Shown here piece by piece: positions 51,334 through 59,477 of a DNA stretch of 64,000 bases. The DNA is from Nocardia sp. (GTDB lineage: Bacteria > Actinomycetota > Actinomycetes > Mycobacteriales > Mycobacteriaceae): positions 62,001-126,000 of the forward strand of contig NZ_JAODNK010000181.1 of NCBI RefSeq assembly GCF_025465275.1, given 5' to 3'. A program made the translations under genes and the position numbers. The stretch's first letter is position 1; each line of letters begins with the position of its first letter. The notes under the pieces are model-generated. The model saw only the letters and a list, made by a program, of their open reading frames with translations, did no database searches and was not told the origin of the DNA.

Positions 51334-52272
51334 ATGACCACTGTCGCCGAAACTCCCACGGGCACACTCCTGATCAGTCCGGTCGCCGGCCACATCGGCG
51401 CCGAGATCAGCAATATCGATCTGCGCAACGAGCTCTCCGATGAGCAGGTCGCACAGCTGCAGGCCGCCCTGTACGAGTACAAGGTGCTGTTCTTCCGCAA
51501 TCAGGAGATCGGGCATGCCGAGCACATCGCCTTCTCGCGGCGGTTCGGCGCGGTCACCCCGTCGCATCCCTATGACGACGACGCACCCACCGAGTTCCCC
51601 GAGATCCTGGCCGTCGACAGCCGGCTGTACGAAAAGCGTTTCGGGGTACGGAAATTCAGCTACACCAACCAGTGGCACACCGATGTTTCGGCGCTGATCA
51701 ATCCCCCGGCCGCGTCACTGCTGCGCGCCGAGATCGCGCCCGAGCGCGGTGGCGACACCCAGTGGACCAATCTGGCTGCCGCCTACGCCAACCTGCCCGA
51801 ATCGCTGAAGTCGTTCCTGGACGGCCTGTATGCCGAACACCGCTTCGGTGGCAAGCGGCCGATCTGGGACGCCGACAGCGACTACGCCAAGAAGGTCGCG
51901 AAAGCGCCGCTGGTCACCGAGCACCCGGTGGTCCGGGTGCATCCGGTGACCGGTGAGCGGGTGCTGTTCGTGAACCCCGGCTTCACCACCCGCATTGTCG
52001 GGCTGAGCCCGCGGCAGAGCGACGCCCTGCTGGAGTTGCTGTTCGCGGAGATCTCCGCCCCGTCCTACACGGTCCGATTCCGCTGGGAGAAGGGCAGTCT
52101 CGCGTTCTGGGACAACCGCGCCACCGCGCACCTCGCGCCCAGCGACCTCGACCACCTCGATGTCACCCGGGTGCTCTACCGCACCACGCTCGAGGGTGAT
52201 GTTCCGGTGGGTGTGGACGGCCAGGAGTCCCGCGCCATCTCCGGTGAACGCTTCACCGGCACCAGCAACTGA
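51334..52272 (+). CDS. tauD: TauD/TfdA-family alpha-ketoglutarate-dependent dioxygenase
   Basis: About 312 residues from the ATG at 51334, which has GAAAGG upstream. Fe(II) ligands are visible as HxD in YTNQWHTDVSALINPPAAS and a distal His in WDNRATAHLAPSDL, and the 2-oxoglutarate Arg lies in the C-terminal VTRVLYRTTLEGD. The family hydroxylates taurine or alkyl sulfonates (or sulfates), which then release sulfite. Last gene of the sulfonate operon. The last 28 codons have a second, diverged copy at 62150-62227 on the far side of the accessory island. Confidence 0.92.
   Translation: MTTVAETPTGTLLISPVAGHIGAEISNIDLRNELSDEQVAQLQAALYEYKVLFFRNQEIGHAEHIAFSRRFGAVTPSHPYDDDAPTEFPEILAVDSRLYEKRFGVRKFSYTNQWHTDVSALINPPAASLLRAEIAPERGGDTQWTNLAAAYANLPESLKSFLDGLYAEHRFGGKRPIWDADSDYAKKVAKAPLVTEHPVVRVHPVTGERVLFVNPGFTTRIVGLSPRQSDALLELLFAEISAPSYTVRFRWEKGSLAFWDNRATAHLAPSDLDHLDVTRVLYRTTLEGDVPVGVDGQESRAISGERFTGTSN
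52187..52220 (+). repeat. 34-bp direct repeat, left copy (inside tauD)
   Basis: Identical over 34 bases to 62148-62181, in the same orientation and reading frame, in the 3' part of tauD. With the terminator copies it brackets the island between 52.3 and 62.3 kb. Confidence 0.85.
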
Positions 52273-52284
52273 CACGCACCATGT

Positions 52285-52318
52285 CGAGGGCCTTCGGCAC
52301 ACCCGCCGAAGGCCCTCG
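52285..52318. terminator. Terminator after tauD (left island border)
   Basis: A perfect 14-bp stem (CGAGGGCCTTCGGC with GCCGAAGGCCCTCG) and a 6-base loop lie 12 bases after the tauD stop. Nearly the same stem recurs at 62245-62280. Confidence 0.85.
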
Positions 52319-52605
52319 CGCCGTTGACAACGCAATCAAGAAATGGCGATGCTCGCCCCCCGCAAGTGGGGCCAGCTGCTCCCGCCGCAGTCCGGCGACT
52401 CGCCGCCGAGTGCGCCCGGATGCGTCGCCGCGCAGGTCCCACCTGTTCGGGACTGATTCGGGCCCGGCGCGATTGGAGGAATTCCCCCAGCGGATTGCGT
52501 TCTGCCGTCCAGTTTGCCCGAGGGTTCCGCGGCCGGTTCTGCGAGTGCCGAGCCTGACCCTGGGAGTAATTGCCGGAGGTGTCGCCGGGAAGAAATGCGG
52601 CCTAC

Positions 52606-52824
52606 TCACGCGCGGTGTCGTCCGTGCAGGCGGTGCAGGTTGGTGACCGGGACGCGATGAAATGCACGGCCATCGGCGATGAGCAACGATTCGCCATAGT
52701 CGTGTGTGGCGGTCGGCGGGTCGTCGCAGACGCCCCACCCAGCGGCCACCACGACACCGACACAAGACAGTACTAACGCGGCGAACTCGATCAGCACGGA
52801 CACGACGACCCCCGGTCTCGGCAT
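52606..52824 (-). CDS. Small membrane or exported protein, hypothetical
   Basis: A 72-residue frame. Residues about 5-29 are one hydrophobic segment (VVVSVLIEFAALVLSCVGVV), and a short polar C-terminus follows (THDYGESLLIADGRAFHRVP). It could be a type II membrane protein or carry an uncleaved signal. No good Shine-Dalgarno precedes the ATG, and an upstream ATG at 52890 is possible. It lies in a weakly coding stretch (52319-52984) on the left side of the island. The function is unknown. Confidence 0.45.
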   Translation of the reverse strand: MPRPGVVVSVLIEFAALVLSCVGVVVAAGWGVCDDPPTATHDYGESLLIADGRAFHRVPVTNLHRLHGRHRA

Positions 52825-52984
52825 TCGGTCGAAAACGATTGGCTCACACGCGGAAACCCCCGGCACGGTTGCGGGTGGCCGAGGGTTCATCGCGAAGTGC
52901 GTTGTAGAACAACACCATCGGGTCTTTCTGAATCGCTACCTCGATCGACCACCACCTTTCGAGGTCCCGGGCATCGGAATGGCT

Positions 52985-53500
52985 TCAGGTGTCGCTGGTG
53001 CCGCCCGCACGAACGGGTGGCAAGTCCCGAAGGGGCGGCATCGTTCGCCGGGCATAGGTCTCTTCCGGGGTCACGGTGATCACGTCGAGTTGCTGCACGA
53101 GCGTTCCCGGGATCTCCGCGCCCTCGAAATGCTCAGGGCTGGGCACTATGACCGCTTCCGTGTCCAAGCGGGTCGCTTGCGCCTTCAGGCGCGCCAACGG
53201 TGGCCGTCCGAAGCGAGGGTCGTAGATCACCATATCGGCGAAGTCATACCCCAAACGTTGTGCGAGCTTGCGGATTTGGGCCTGATCCCACCACAGGGCG
53301 ACATCGGACACATCGGTCCGGACGTACCCCAAACATGTTGGCTTGTAACGCATAACCGCCCTTCTGTCCTCGTGTCCGTCGATTGCGTAAAAGTCTTGGA
53401 ACTGGAGATAGAACCCGCCGTAGTCCTCGGAATCATCTCCGCTGGCCTGGAGTTCGAACACGCCTCCGGGGAACTCGTAGAGCCGTGTGCGCCGGTTCAT
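52985..53500 (-). CDS. Unknown protein with weak serine-recombinase-like C-terminal half
   Basis: A 171-residue protein with AGGAG 4 bases before the ATG. The N-terminal 60 residues are aromatic-rich (EDYGGFYLQFQDFYAIDGHE). The C-terminal half, LGYVRTDVSDVALWWDQAQI then RKLAQRLGYDFADMVIYD and RLDTEAVIVPSPEHF, has the look of a resolvase/invertase N-terminal domain, but the catalytic Ser is not at its expected place. The function is not recognised. It is divergent from the XRE-TPR regulator, a common pairing for actinobacterial regulators of this type. Confidence 0.7.
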   Translation of the reverse strand: MNRRTRLYEFPGGVFELQASGDDSEDYGGFYLQFQDFYAIDGHEDRRAVMRYKPTCLGYVRTDVSDVALWWDQAQIRKLAQRLGYDFADMVIYDPRFGRPPLARLKAQATRLDTEAVIVPSPEHFEGAEIPGTLVQQLDVITVTPEETYARRTMPPLRDLPPVRAGGTSDT

Positions 53501-53733
53501 ATCGCTCCTGTCCTTCGTTGGTGCAGAGCAGCCCCGGGCCGAGCAGGCGGAGTAACCGAACGTGTCTCAAATTCGAGGTAAGTCCGAAAGGCCAACCCAA
53601 CAAACGGGGGTTCTGCCTCAACCAGGGCGTTGATCTGAGCTTGCGCGCAACGATCGGGGAACTTCCAGAGAAGAAAGCGGAAGAATGGAGGCAGTTTCGC
53701 GCCCATACCCTCCCCACCGACCCGGAGAGCCCC

Positions 53734-55071
53734 ATGGTCGATATCGACTGGACACCAGATGAACTCGAAGCCCTTCGCGCGGCGCTACGGATGAACAAAG
53801 TCGAGTTCTGCAAGCGAATCGGGGTTACTGCGCGCGCACATCGAGACTGGCTGACTGGGCAGACCCAGAACATGCGCGAGGCCAACCGCCGACAGTTGTT
53901 CGAAGTTCTCGCCGATGCCGAGCCCGAGCAACGAGCCCGGTTCTGGGAGCTGGTTCGCAAGGGGACGACCGACCCGGGCACCGATGAGCAGACCACAGAA
54001 GGTCTTGCCGGCAAAGCAAATTGCGGCGGTAGCAAACTCGGGCTGTATTCCTGGGAAGTCGGCGAGGACGATGTGAGGCGACGAGACTTCGGCAAGGCAG
54101 CGCTGACAGGTTCGGCGTTCGTGCTGTTAGGGGCGAAATCCGGTCAAATCGGTATGTCCGATGTGACCCGGTTGGGTGAGGGGGTCGTGGCCCTGGAATC
54201 GGAGGACCAGCGTCTCGGCGGTGGGCGTCTGGTGGATTTCGCGGTCACGGAGCTGGCCAAGGCCAAGCACTGGCGCGAAGTTGGCACCTACGACACCGCC
54301 GTTGGTGACGCATTCACCATCGCCACAGGGGAATTGGCGGTCATGGCCGGATGGCTGGCCTACGACGCCGACCGTCAGTCGCTCGCGCGACGCTGCTACG
54401 CCGATGCCATGGCTCTTGGATGCGAGGCCAACGACCCTGACCTCATCGCACGTACCTGCCTGATCGGTGGCGGCCAACTGCTCGGGCTCGCGCGGCGCGG
54501 TAAGGCTCGCCCACAGGTCGCACTGAAACTCGCGACCCGCGCTCGGGACCTCATGCGTGGCACGCCGCCGGGTCGAATTCACGCTCTCATCGCTGTACGC
54601 GAGGCGCAGGCGTATGGACTCCTGTGTGAGCGTTCGGCATTCGAGCGCGCCATCGCCACCGCATGGCGAGAGATGGATCAGGCGTCCGATTTCGAGCCAC
54701 TCGACGAGTGCCCTCGCTGGCTCTGGGCCGTCACCCCGGCCGAGATCGCTGCGCACGAGGCGCGAGGTCGTGCCGAATTCGAGGAGTACGACCGCTCGAT
54801 AGCGCTGTTCGACTCCGTCGCCGACGTCGAACGCTTTCCGCGAAACGTCATCAACATCGCCGCCTGGCGAGCCGTCATCCGGGCGCGCGCGGGCGATCTT
54901 CACGGGGCCGTCGCCGAGGCCGTGCCCGTCCTCGACACGCTGACAGGTCTGACGTCGATTCGCACGCTGCGTAACCTGGAACCCATCCGTGCGTCCGTCG
55001 ACAAAAACCCGGTCGGCGGCGAGTTTTCCGACAAGTTCGACGCCCTCCTGACGAAAGCCACCTCAGCATGA
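53734..55071 (+). CDS. XRE-type HTH regulator with TPR-like domain
   Basis: About 445 residues from the ATG at 53734, which has GGAGAG upstream. The N-terminal HTH is TPDELEALRAALRMNKVEFC then KRIGVTARAHRDWLTGQ. An Arg-rich segment (DDVRRRDFGKAALTGSAFVL) leads into helical repeats to the C-terminus (YADAMALGCEANDPDLIART, IALFDSVADVERF). This layout is frequent in actinobacteria, where such proteins sense peptides or metabolites and control nearby genes. Its TGA overlaps the ATG of the GNAT gene by 4 bases. The open frame upstream of 53734 is not counted as coding. Confidence 0.83.
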   Translation: MVDIDWTPDELEALRAALRMNKVEFCKRIGVTARAHRDWLTGQTQNMREANRRQLFEVLADAEPEQRARFWELVRKGTTDPGTDEQTTEGLAGKANCGGSKLGLYSWEVGEDDVRRRDFGKAALTGSAFVLLGAKSGQIGMSDVTRLGEGVVALESEDQRLGGGRLVDFAVTELAKAKHWREVGTYDTAVGDAFTIATGELAVMAGWLAYDADRQSLARRCYADAMALGCEANDPDLIARTCLIGGGQLLGLARRGKARPQVALKLATRARDLMRGTPPGRIHALIAVREAQAYGLLCERSAFERAIATAWREMDQASDFEPLDECPRWLWAVTPAEIAAHEARGRAEFEEYDRSIALFDSVADVERFPRNVINIAAWRAVIRARAGDLHGAVAEAVPVLDTLTGLTSIRTLRNLEPIRASVDKNPVGGEFSDKFDALLTKATSA

Positions 55072-55649
55072 CTACCCTGCCCGTCGGCCTGGAATTCGAG
55101 CACTACGACAAGGCCGAGGCGCGCGACCTGCGCGCCGTCGTCGAAGAGATCTACTGTCGGTCATACGTCGAGGCCATCGCATCCCGCGACACATTCGACG
55201 AACCCGAGGCATTCATGGCCCGGTTCGATGCATACACCAACCCGGCCCAAATGTCGCGGCTCGAGCTGGTTATCGCGCGAGTCGATGGCGAACCAGTCGG
55301 TCAGACTTGGGGCTGGCCACTTCGCCCGAACGCCGCATGGTGGGGCAATCTCGAACTCGACGATCCAGACGCCGACCGCGCCGAGTTCATCGCCGAAACC
55401 GGTAGGCGCACATTCGCACTCAGCGAAATCATGGTGTGTGCCGAGTATCAGAATCATGGAATCGCGCACGCCCTCCACGATGACCTGCTCGATCGCCGGC
55501 CCGAGGAACGAGCGACATTGCTTGTCGAGCCGGACAACTCGCGCGCTTACGCCAAATACGTCAAATGGGGCTGGCGTCGAGTGGGCACGCTGCGCCCGCG
55601 ATGGCCCGAGGCCCCACGCCTCGACGTCCTGATTCGCGACCTGGGGTGA
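55068..55649 (+). CDS. GNAT-family N-acetyltransferase
   Basis: A 193-residue acetyltransferase-like protein. The GNAT core includes LVIARVDGEPVGQTWGWPL, the strand-4 and acetyl-CoA loop region FALSEIMVCAEYQNHGIAHA (Q-N-H-G in place of Q/RxxGxG/A) and LLVEPDNSRAYAKYVKWGWR. The acceptor is unknown. It is translationally coupled to the XRE-TPR regulator by an ATGA overlap, suggesting that the two act together. A 153-base gene-free stretch separates it from the Crp gene. Confidence 0.85.
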   Translation: MTTLPVGLEFEHYDKAEARDLRAVVEEIYCRSYVEAIASRDTFDEPEAFMARFDAYTNPAQMSRLELVIARVDGEPVGQTWGWPLRPNAAWWGNLELDDPDADRAEFIAETGRRTFALSEIMVCAEYQNHGIAHALHDDLLDRRPEERATLLVEPDNSRAYAKYVKWGWRRVGTLRPRWPEAPRLDVLIRDLG

Positions 55650-55802
55650 GATGTCACCGGCCACCCCATAGCCGGACAGGCAGGCAGTTCAGGACACTTT
55701 TTTCACAAGTCGCCGGTCTGGCCCGATTTAGCGGTTAACGAACATGTCGCCCCGGCGAGCGGTACGGCCTCTTCACTCCTGCGACAGAAGCTGTGCTTAT
55801 CG

Positions 55803-56618
55803 TTGCTCGTCAAGTATGTTGTTGCGCTTGACAGTTCGATAGCAACCGATGAGTATCGTCGGAGCGTTTTCGTTCACAGAGGGGGAGATCTGAACGTCGA
55901 CGAAACGTGGAGACTCAGCCGAAATGCGCTGCTGGAAGCAGGCATACGACACCAGTGGCCGGCCGGGACCGTGCTGATGCACGAAGGCGAGCGGTCAGAG
56001 TACGTCGTGGTCATCGAGGCCGGTCGCGTTAAGGTGACCTCGACGGCGGCCAGCGGCAAACAGGCATTGCTGGCAATTCGCGGACCCGGTGACCTGATTG
56101 GCGAGTTCTCCGCCATCGATGGCCGAGCGCGCTCGGCGACCGTGACCGCTTTGTCGTCGGTTACTGCGACGTCGGTGTCGGGCTCGGCCTTTCGCGACTT
56201 GCTCATCGGCGACGGCAAGATCGCGTTTACGCTCCTGCAGTTGGTAGTCAACCGCCTGCGCGAAGCCGATGTTCAGCGCCTCGAGTTCGGTGCCTACAGC
56301 GTTACTGAACGGATCGCGCGCTTGCTGATCGACTATGCCCGGCGCTATGGGGAGCGCGGTGATGATCGGGTGATCATCGCTATGGCGCTGTCACAAGAGG
56401 AACTGGCCCACGCCGCGGGGGCTTCCAGGGAAGCGGTCTCGAAGGCTTTGAAGCGGCTCCGCGACCTGGGGGCGGTACGCACCGGGAGACGGCGAGTGGA
56501 GTTACTACGACCAGATCTCCTCGCCGACATCGTAGAAGGCCTGCCGAGTGTGCATTTGGACGCAGACACGGCGGGATACCCCGAAAAGGATGAGTCGACC
56601 CACACCGTATGGAGGTAG
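55803..56618 (+). CDS. Crp/Fnr-family regulator with intact cyclic-nucleotide-binding pocket
   Basis: Up to 271 residues. The cNMP-binding domain covers residues about 40-160: RNALLEAGIRHQWPAGTVLM, then the phosphate-binding cassette LIGEFSAIDGRARSATV, where Glu101, Arg110 and Ser111 match the ligand-binding residues of CRP. The C-terminal winged helix follows (YSVTERIARLLIDYARR, SQEELAHAAGASREAVSKAL). The start is doubtful: TTG at 55803 has no Shine-Dalgarno, and a promoter-like TTGACA at about 55828 lies inside the frame, so translation may begin nearer 55890. Only 3 bases separate it from the cyclase-like gene. It probably senses a cyclic nucleotide and controls this operon. Confidence 0.88.
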   Translation: MLVKYVVALDSSIATDEYRRSVFVHRGGDLNVDETWRLSRNALLEAGIRHQWPAGTVLMHEGERSEYVVVIEAGRVKVTSTAASGKQALLAIRGPGDLIGEFSAIDGRARSATVTALSSVTATSVSGSAFRDLLIGDGKIAFTLLQLVVNRLREADVQRLEFGAYSVTERIARLLIDYARRYGERGDDRVIIAMALSQEELAHAAGASREAVSKALKRLRDLGAVRTGRRRVELLRPDLLADIVEGLPSVHLDADTAGYPEKDESTHTVWR

Positions 56619-56621
56619 ACC

Positions 56622-57344
56622 ATGAACGGACCGGTGCACCGCACATTTGTCGTCGTCGATGTCGAGAACTCGAGTCGGTTGAGCAACCCAGAACTCACGG
56701 CGATGCGTTTGAACCTTTACCGAATTCTCGATGAGGTGACCGATCGCACCGGATCCGTTGTCGCCAATGATGATCGGGGCGACGGTTGCCTGCTTGTCCT
56801 CGAGCTTCCTGTGCTGGAGGTGCTCGACAAGTTTGTCGAGTCGGTCCTAGCGGAGGTTCATGCCCACAACCACACAGTTGGCCCGCTCGAATGGATCCGA
56901 GTGCGCGTTGCCGTGCACGAGGGCTACGTACACAGGGACGATCGGGGTTGGTCGAGCGATGCTCTGACTGCCACGTTCCGGCTTAACGAAACCTCGGTGG
57001 TCAAGGGCACTTTGAAGAACGCGAGCAGGGCCGTCGGGGTCGTCGTCGTCTCTGATGTCGTGTATCAGGGGGTTGTGCGGCATAACTACCGGCCGACAGT
57101 GGCCGCTGCTGATTATCGCGCCGCCAGCATCAGCACCTCCGAAGGCGAGGTCAGGGCATGGCTTCGGGTTCCTGGTTATTCCGAGCCGCCGCTTCCCGTC
57201 GATGCGGCCGAACCGACGAGGACTAGGTCGAAGGAAGCCTTCCGATCGGATGAGTTCGGGCTGATCAAGGCCAACAACATGATCATCGGTGATGTCCGGG
57301 CCCGCACGATTATCGGCGGCGACAACCGAGGGAGTGTCGCGTGA
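56622..57344 (+). CDS. Class III nucleotidyl cyclase-like protein with C-terminal signalling motif
   Basis: A 240-residue protein. Residues 7-185 have the adenylate/guanylate cyclase fold: the first metal Asp in FVVVDVENSSRL (Asp13), the second in NDDRGDGCLLVLE (Asp54), WIRVRVAVHEGYVHRDDRGW, FRLNETSVVKGTLKNASRA in place of the usual NxxxR helix, VGVVVVSDVVYQGVVR and RAWLRVPGY. The metal site is kept, but base-recognition residues cannot be assigned, so activity (cAMP, cCMP or cUMP) is open. A linker leads to the tail motif ANNMIIGDVRARTIIGGDN (217-235), repeated near the N-terminus of the next protein. Its stop overlaps the next GTG. It resembles actinobacterial conflict-system cyclase domains and Pycsar PycC in context. 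Confidence 0.8.
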   Translation: MNGPVHRTFVVVDVENSSRLSNPELTAMRLNLYRILDEVTDRTGSVVANDDRGDGCLLVLELPVLEVLDKFVESVLAEVHAHNHTVGPLEWIRVRVAVHEGYVHRDDRGWSSDALTATFRLNETSVVKGTLKNASRAVGVVVVSDVVYQGVVRHNYRPTVAAADYRAASISTSEGEVRAWLRVPGYSEPPLPVDAAEPTRTRSKEAFRSDEFGLIKANNMIIGDVRARTIIGGDNRGSVA

Positions 57345-59476
57345 GTGATTCTGAGGAGTGGGTCATAGGTGAGACTGCGGCACCCGGTCCAGAGCCTATC
57401 GAGGACGCAGAGGCGGAGGCGAACAAGATTCACGAACGAGCCACTGACGCTGAGCGTCGACGCGAATCGCGTGCTGCAGCGAACGCTAGGTTCGACGCGT
57501 TAGGCGCGATGAGCGGGCTCTCACTCAACGCAAATACGGTAATCTTCGGTGACGCACAAGTTGACACTCTGATCGGCGGCGACAACTACCGGAGTGGGTC
57601 AGGGGCAGGTTTCGAGCGAAGCGGTCGAGTGGAACCACACAAGCTTCGCCATCTCGACCAGATTTTCGTACCGCCGCCGAGGTTTGAGCAGTTGTGCGAT
57701 CGGCTAGGAGCACAGGCGGTACTGCTGCTACGCGCTCCGAAAGGCTGGGGAAGAACCGCCACTGCCCTCCGGGCGCTGAGCCGGCAATGCGCGTCGGGTG
57801 TGCACAAGCTCAGCCCTGATGTGGAGTTGAGATCGTTGGACATCGAGTTCGATCGCTGCACAGGCTATTTGTTCGATACACCGCACAGCCAGCAACTACG
57901 CACGTTGAGTGAATTCCACCTCGAACAACTAGGTCGGCGGTTGGTCGAGGTCGAGAGTCGATTGATCATCGTCGTCGATGACCAGGCCGAGCTCAGCCCC
58001 GACGCCGACCCATTTGTGCTGGACGTTGGTGAACCGGCCGACGTCACCGCGATACTGACGAAGCACCTGCTGCAACACCTCGCTGATGATGATCTCGGCG
58101 TGCTCTCGCGCCTCGAGGTAACGGCGCTGTTGAGCAGCGTGACAGAGCACCGTCCGTCCGCCCACGAACTCGTCAACCTCGCCACGCTGCTGGTTGATGT
58201 TGCGGCGGACCGAGTCGACATAGCTGAGGTGGTCAGTCGGTATGTGGCCGCCGAGGACAATCGGTTCCGGCAGTGGTTCGACGAGCTCGACACCGATACT
58301 CGCCCATTCGCGATCGCCTTGGCGGTGTTCAACAACATGCCGTTGCACATCGTGTCCGAAGCGGGCCGAGCTCTGGCGAGTTCGATCGTCGATGCGGAGG
58401 CTCTCGTCGAAGGCGCCAAGCCAGGTCACACGGTGTTCGGCGTGCGGAGCACCGAATTGCTTAGTAGAGCTCAGGCGCAGTCGTATCGGTCCTATGAGGA
58501 CACCTTGTATGGCCGAATCACCGTATCTGCAGTGCGATTCGTGGACGAACGTTTTCCGCAGTGGCTGCTCAGGTACACATGGGAGGAGTATCCAGCTGCG
58601 CATCAGTTGGTTCGTGACTGGCTGCGTGAGCTCGGCGGTGCAGATGACCTCAGAGTGAGCACGCGTGCGGGCGTCGCCGTCGGGTTGTTGTCAACTTTCG
58701 AGTTCGAATACGCCAGGCGATTGGTGATCGAACCATGGGCTGACAGCGGTCAGCGGCACGACCAGTACGCAGCGATCGGCGCGCTGCAGTTTTCCAGTCT
58801 GCAGCCCGAGCTCGCGCCGCTGGTCGCAGAGATGCTCGAGGCATGGGTCCAGCCGGCGCAGCCGATGGCACGGCGGGTCACGGCGACGGCCGCTCTGGGT
58901 AGCACCGTGGGGCAACTCATGCCGGACCGTGCACTTCGGCTGCTGCGGCGCTCAGCTCGTAGCTCCGACCCGGATCTCCGAGATGCTGTGTGTTACAGCA
59001 TTACCGAACTTTTCGGTATTCGTGAGCTGGACATCCGCGTGTTGCGTGATTTGCGGAGGTGGACCGTGTCACGACGGCGGGGCGTGCGCTACACCGGATT
59101 CTTATGCATCCTGCAACTTAGTTTCGACCTGGTAGCCGAGACAGTCGGCAGTGTTCAGCCGTGGCCGAGGCTGGTCTGGCTGGCCGATCAATCCGACGAA
59201 CACCATGACCACATCGTCGTGCTCTTTGCCCGACTCATTCAAGCCCCCTACTTCCCGCCTGCCGCATATGCCGAAATCAAACGATGGGTTTATGTCGCCG
59301 AACGTGACCCGCAATTCCGCGGGCCGCTGGGACGACTGCTCGTCGATCTGGAAACGGCAGATCAGAACAGCGGCGTGGTGCCGTTTCACCTTCGTGAATG
59401 GGCTGGCGAGGACGGCGGTCCGACGGTGGCTTGCAACGAACTACTGACATTGCTCGACGCGAAACAGGGGGGTTGA
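57341..59476 (+). CDS. STAND-like NTPase with N-terminal signalling motif and helical repeats
   Basis: A 711-residue protein starting at a GTG that overlaps the cyclase stop. Residues 25-55 are a charged helix, and 64-82 carry ANTVIFGDAQVDTLIGGDN, the same motif as the cyclase tail. A nucleotide-binding-like module follows: LLLRAPKGWGRTATALRAL (128-146; Walker A-like with Arg for Lys) and RLIIVVDDQAELS (207-219; Walker B-like). Residues about 300-711 are helical, HEAT-like repeats (RALRLLRRSARSSDPDLRDA). The layout is that of an NLR/STAND sensor: signalling motif, switch, repeat sensor. The variant Walker A could mean weak or lost hydrolysis. The function is inferred and no close family is recognised. 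Confidence 0.72.
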   Translation: MSDSEEWVIGETAAPGPEPIEDAEAEANKIHERATDAERRRESRAAANARFDALGAMSGLSLNANTVIFGDAQVDTLIGGDNYRSGSGAGFERSGRVEPHKLRHLDQIFVPPPRFEQLCDRLGAQAVLLLRAPKGWGRTATALRALSRQCASGVHKLSPDVELRSLDIEFDRCTGYLFDTPHSQQLRTLSEFHLEQLGRRLVEVESRLIIVVDDQAELSPDADPFVLDVGEPADVTAILTKHLLQHLADDDLGVLSRLEVTALLSSVTEHRPSAHELVNLATLLVDVAADRVDIAEVVSRYVAAEDNRFRQWFDELDTDTRPFAIALAVFNNMPLHIVSEAGRALASSIVDAEALVEGAKPGHTVFGVRSTELLSRAQAQSYRSYEDTLYGRITVSAVRFVDERFPQWLLRYTWEEYPAAHQLVRDWLRELGGADDLRVSTRAGVAVGLLSTFEFEYARRLVIEPWADSGQRHDQYAAIGALQFSSLQPELAPLVAEMLEAWVQPAQPMARRVTATAALGSTVGQLMPDRALRLLRRSARSSDPDLRDAVCYSITELFGIRELDIRVLRDLRRWTVSRRRGVRYTGFLCILQLSFDLVAETVGSVQPWPRLVWLADQSDEHHDHIVVLFARLIQAPYFPPAAYAEIKRWVYVAERDPQFRGPLGRLLVDLETADQNSGVVPFHLREWAGEDGGPTVACNELLTLLDAKQGG

Positions 59477-59477
59477 C

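Noticed and set aside
52319..52600. Possible tRNA or attachment site at the left island border
   Set aside because: No tRNA cloverleaf or integrase gene was seen; the only shared border sequence is the tauD 3' end and its terminator.
53383..53733. Upstream extension of the XRE-TPR frame
   Set aside because: It overlaps the divergent 171-residue gene and its promoter; the ATG at 53734 has a proper Shine-Dalgarno directly before the HTH.
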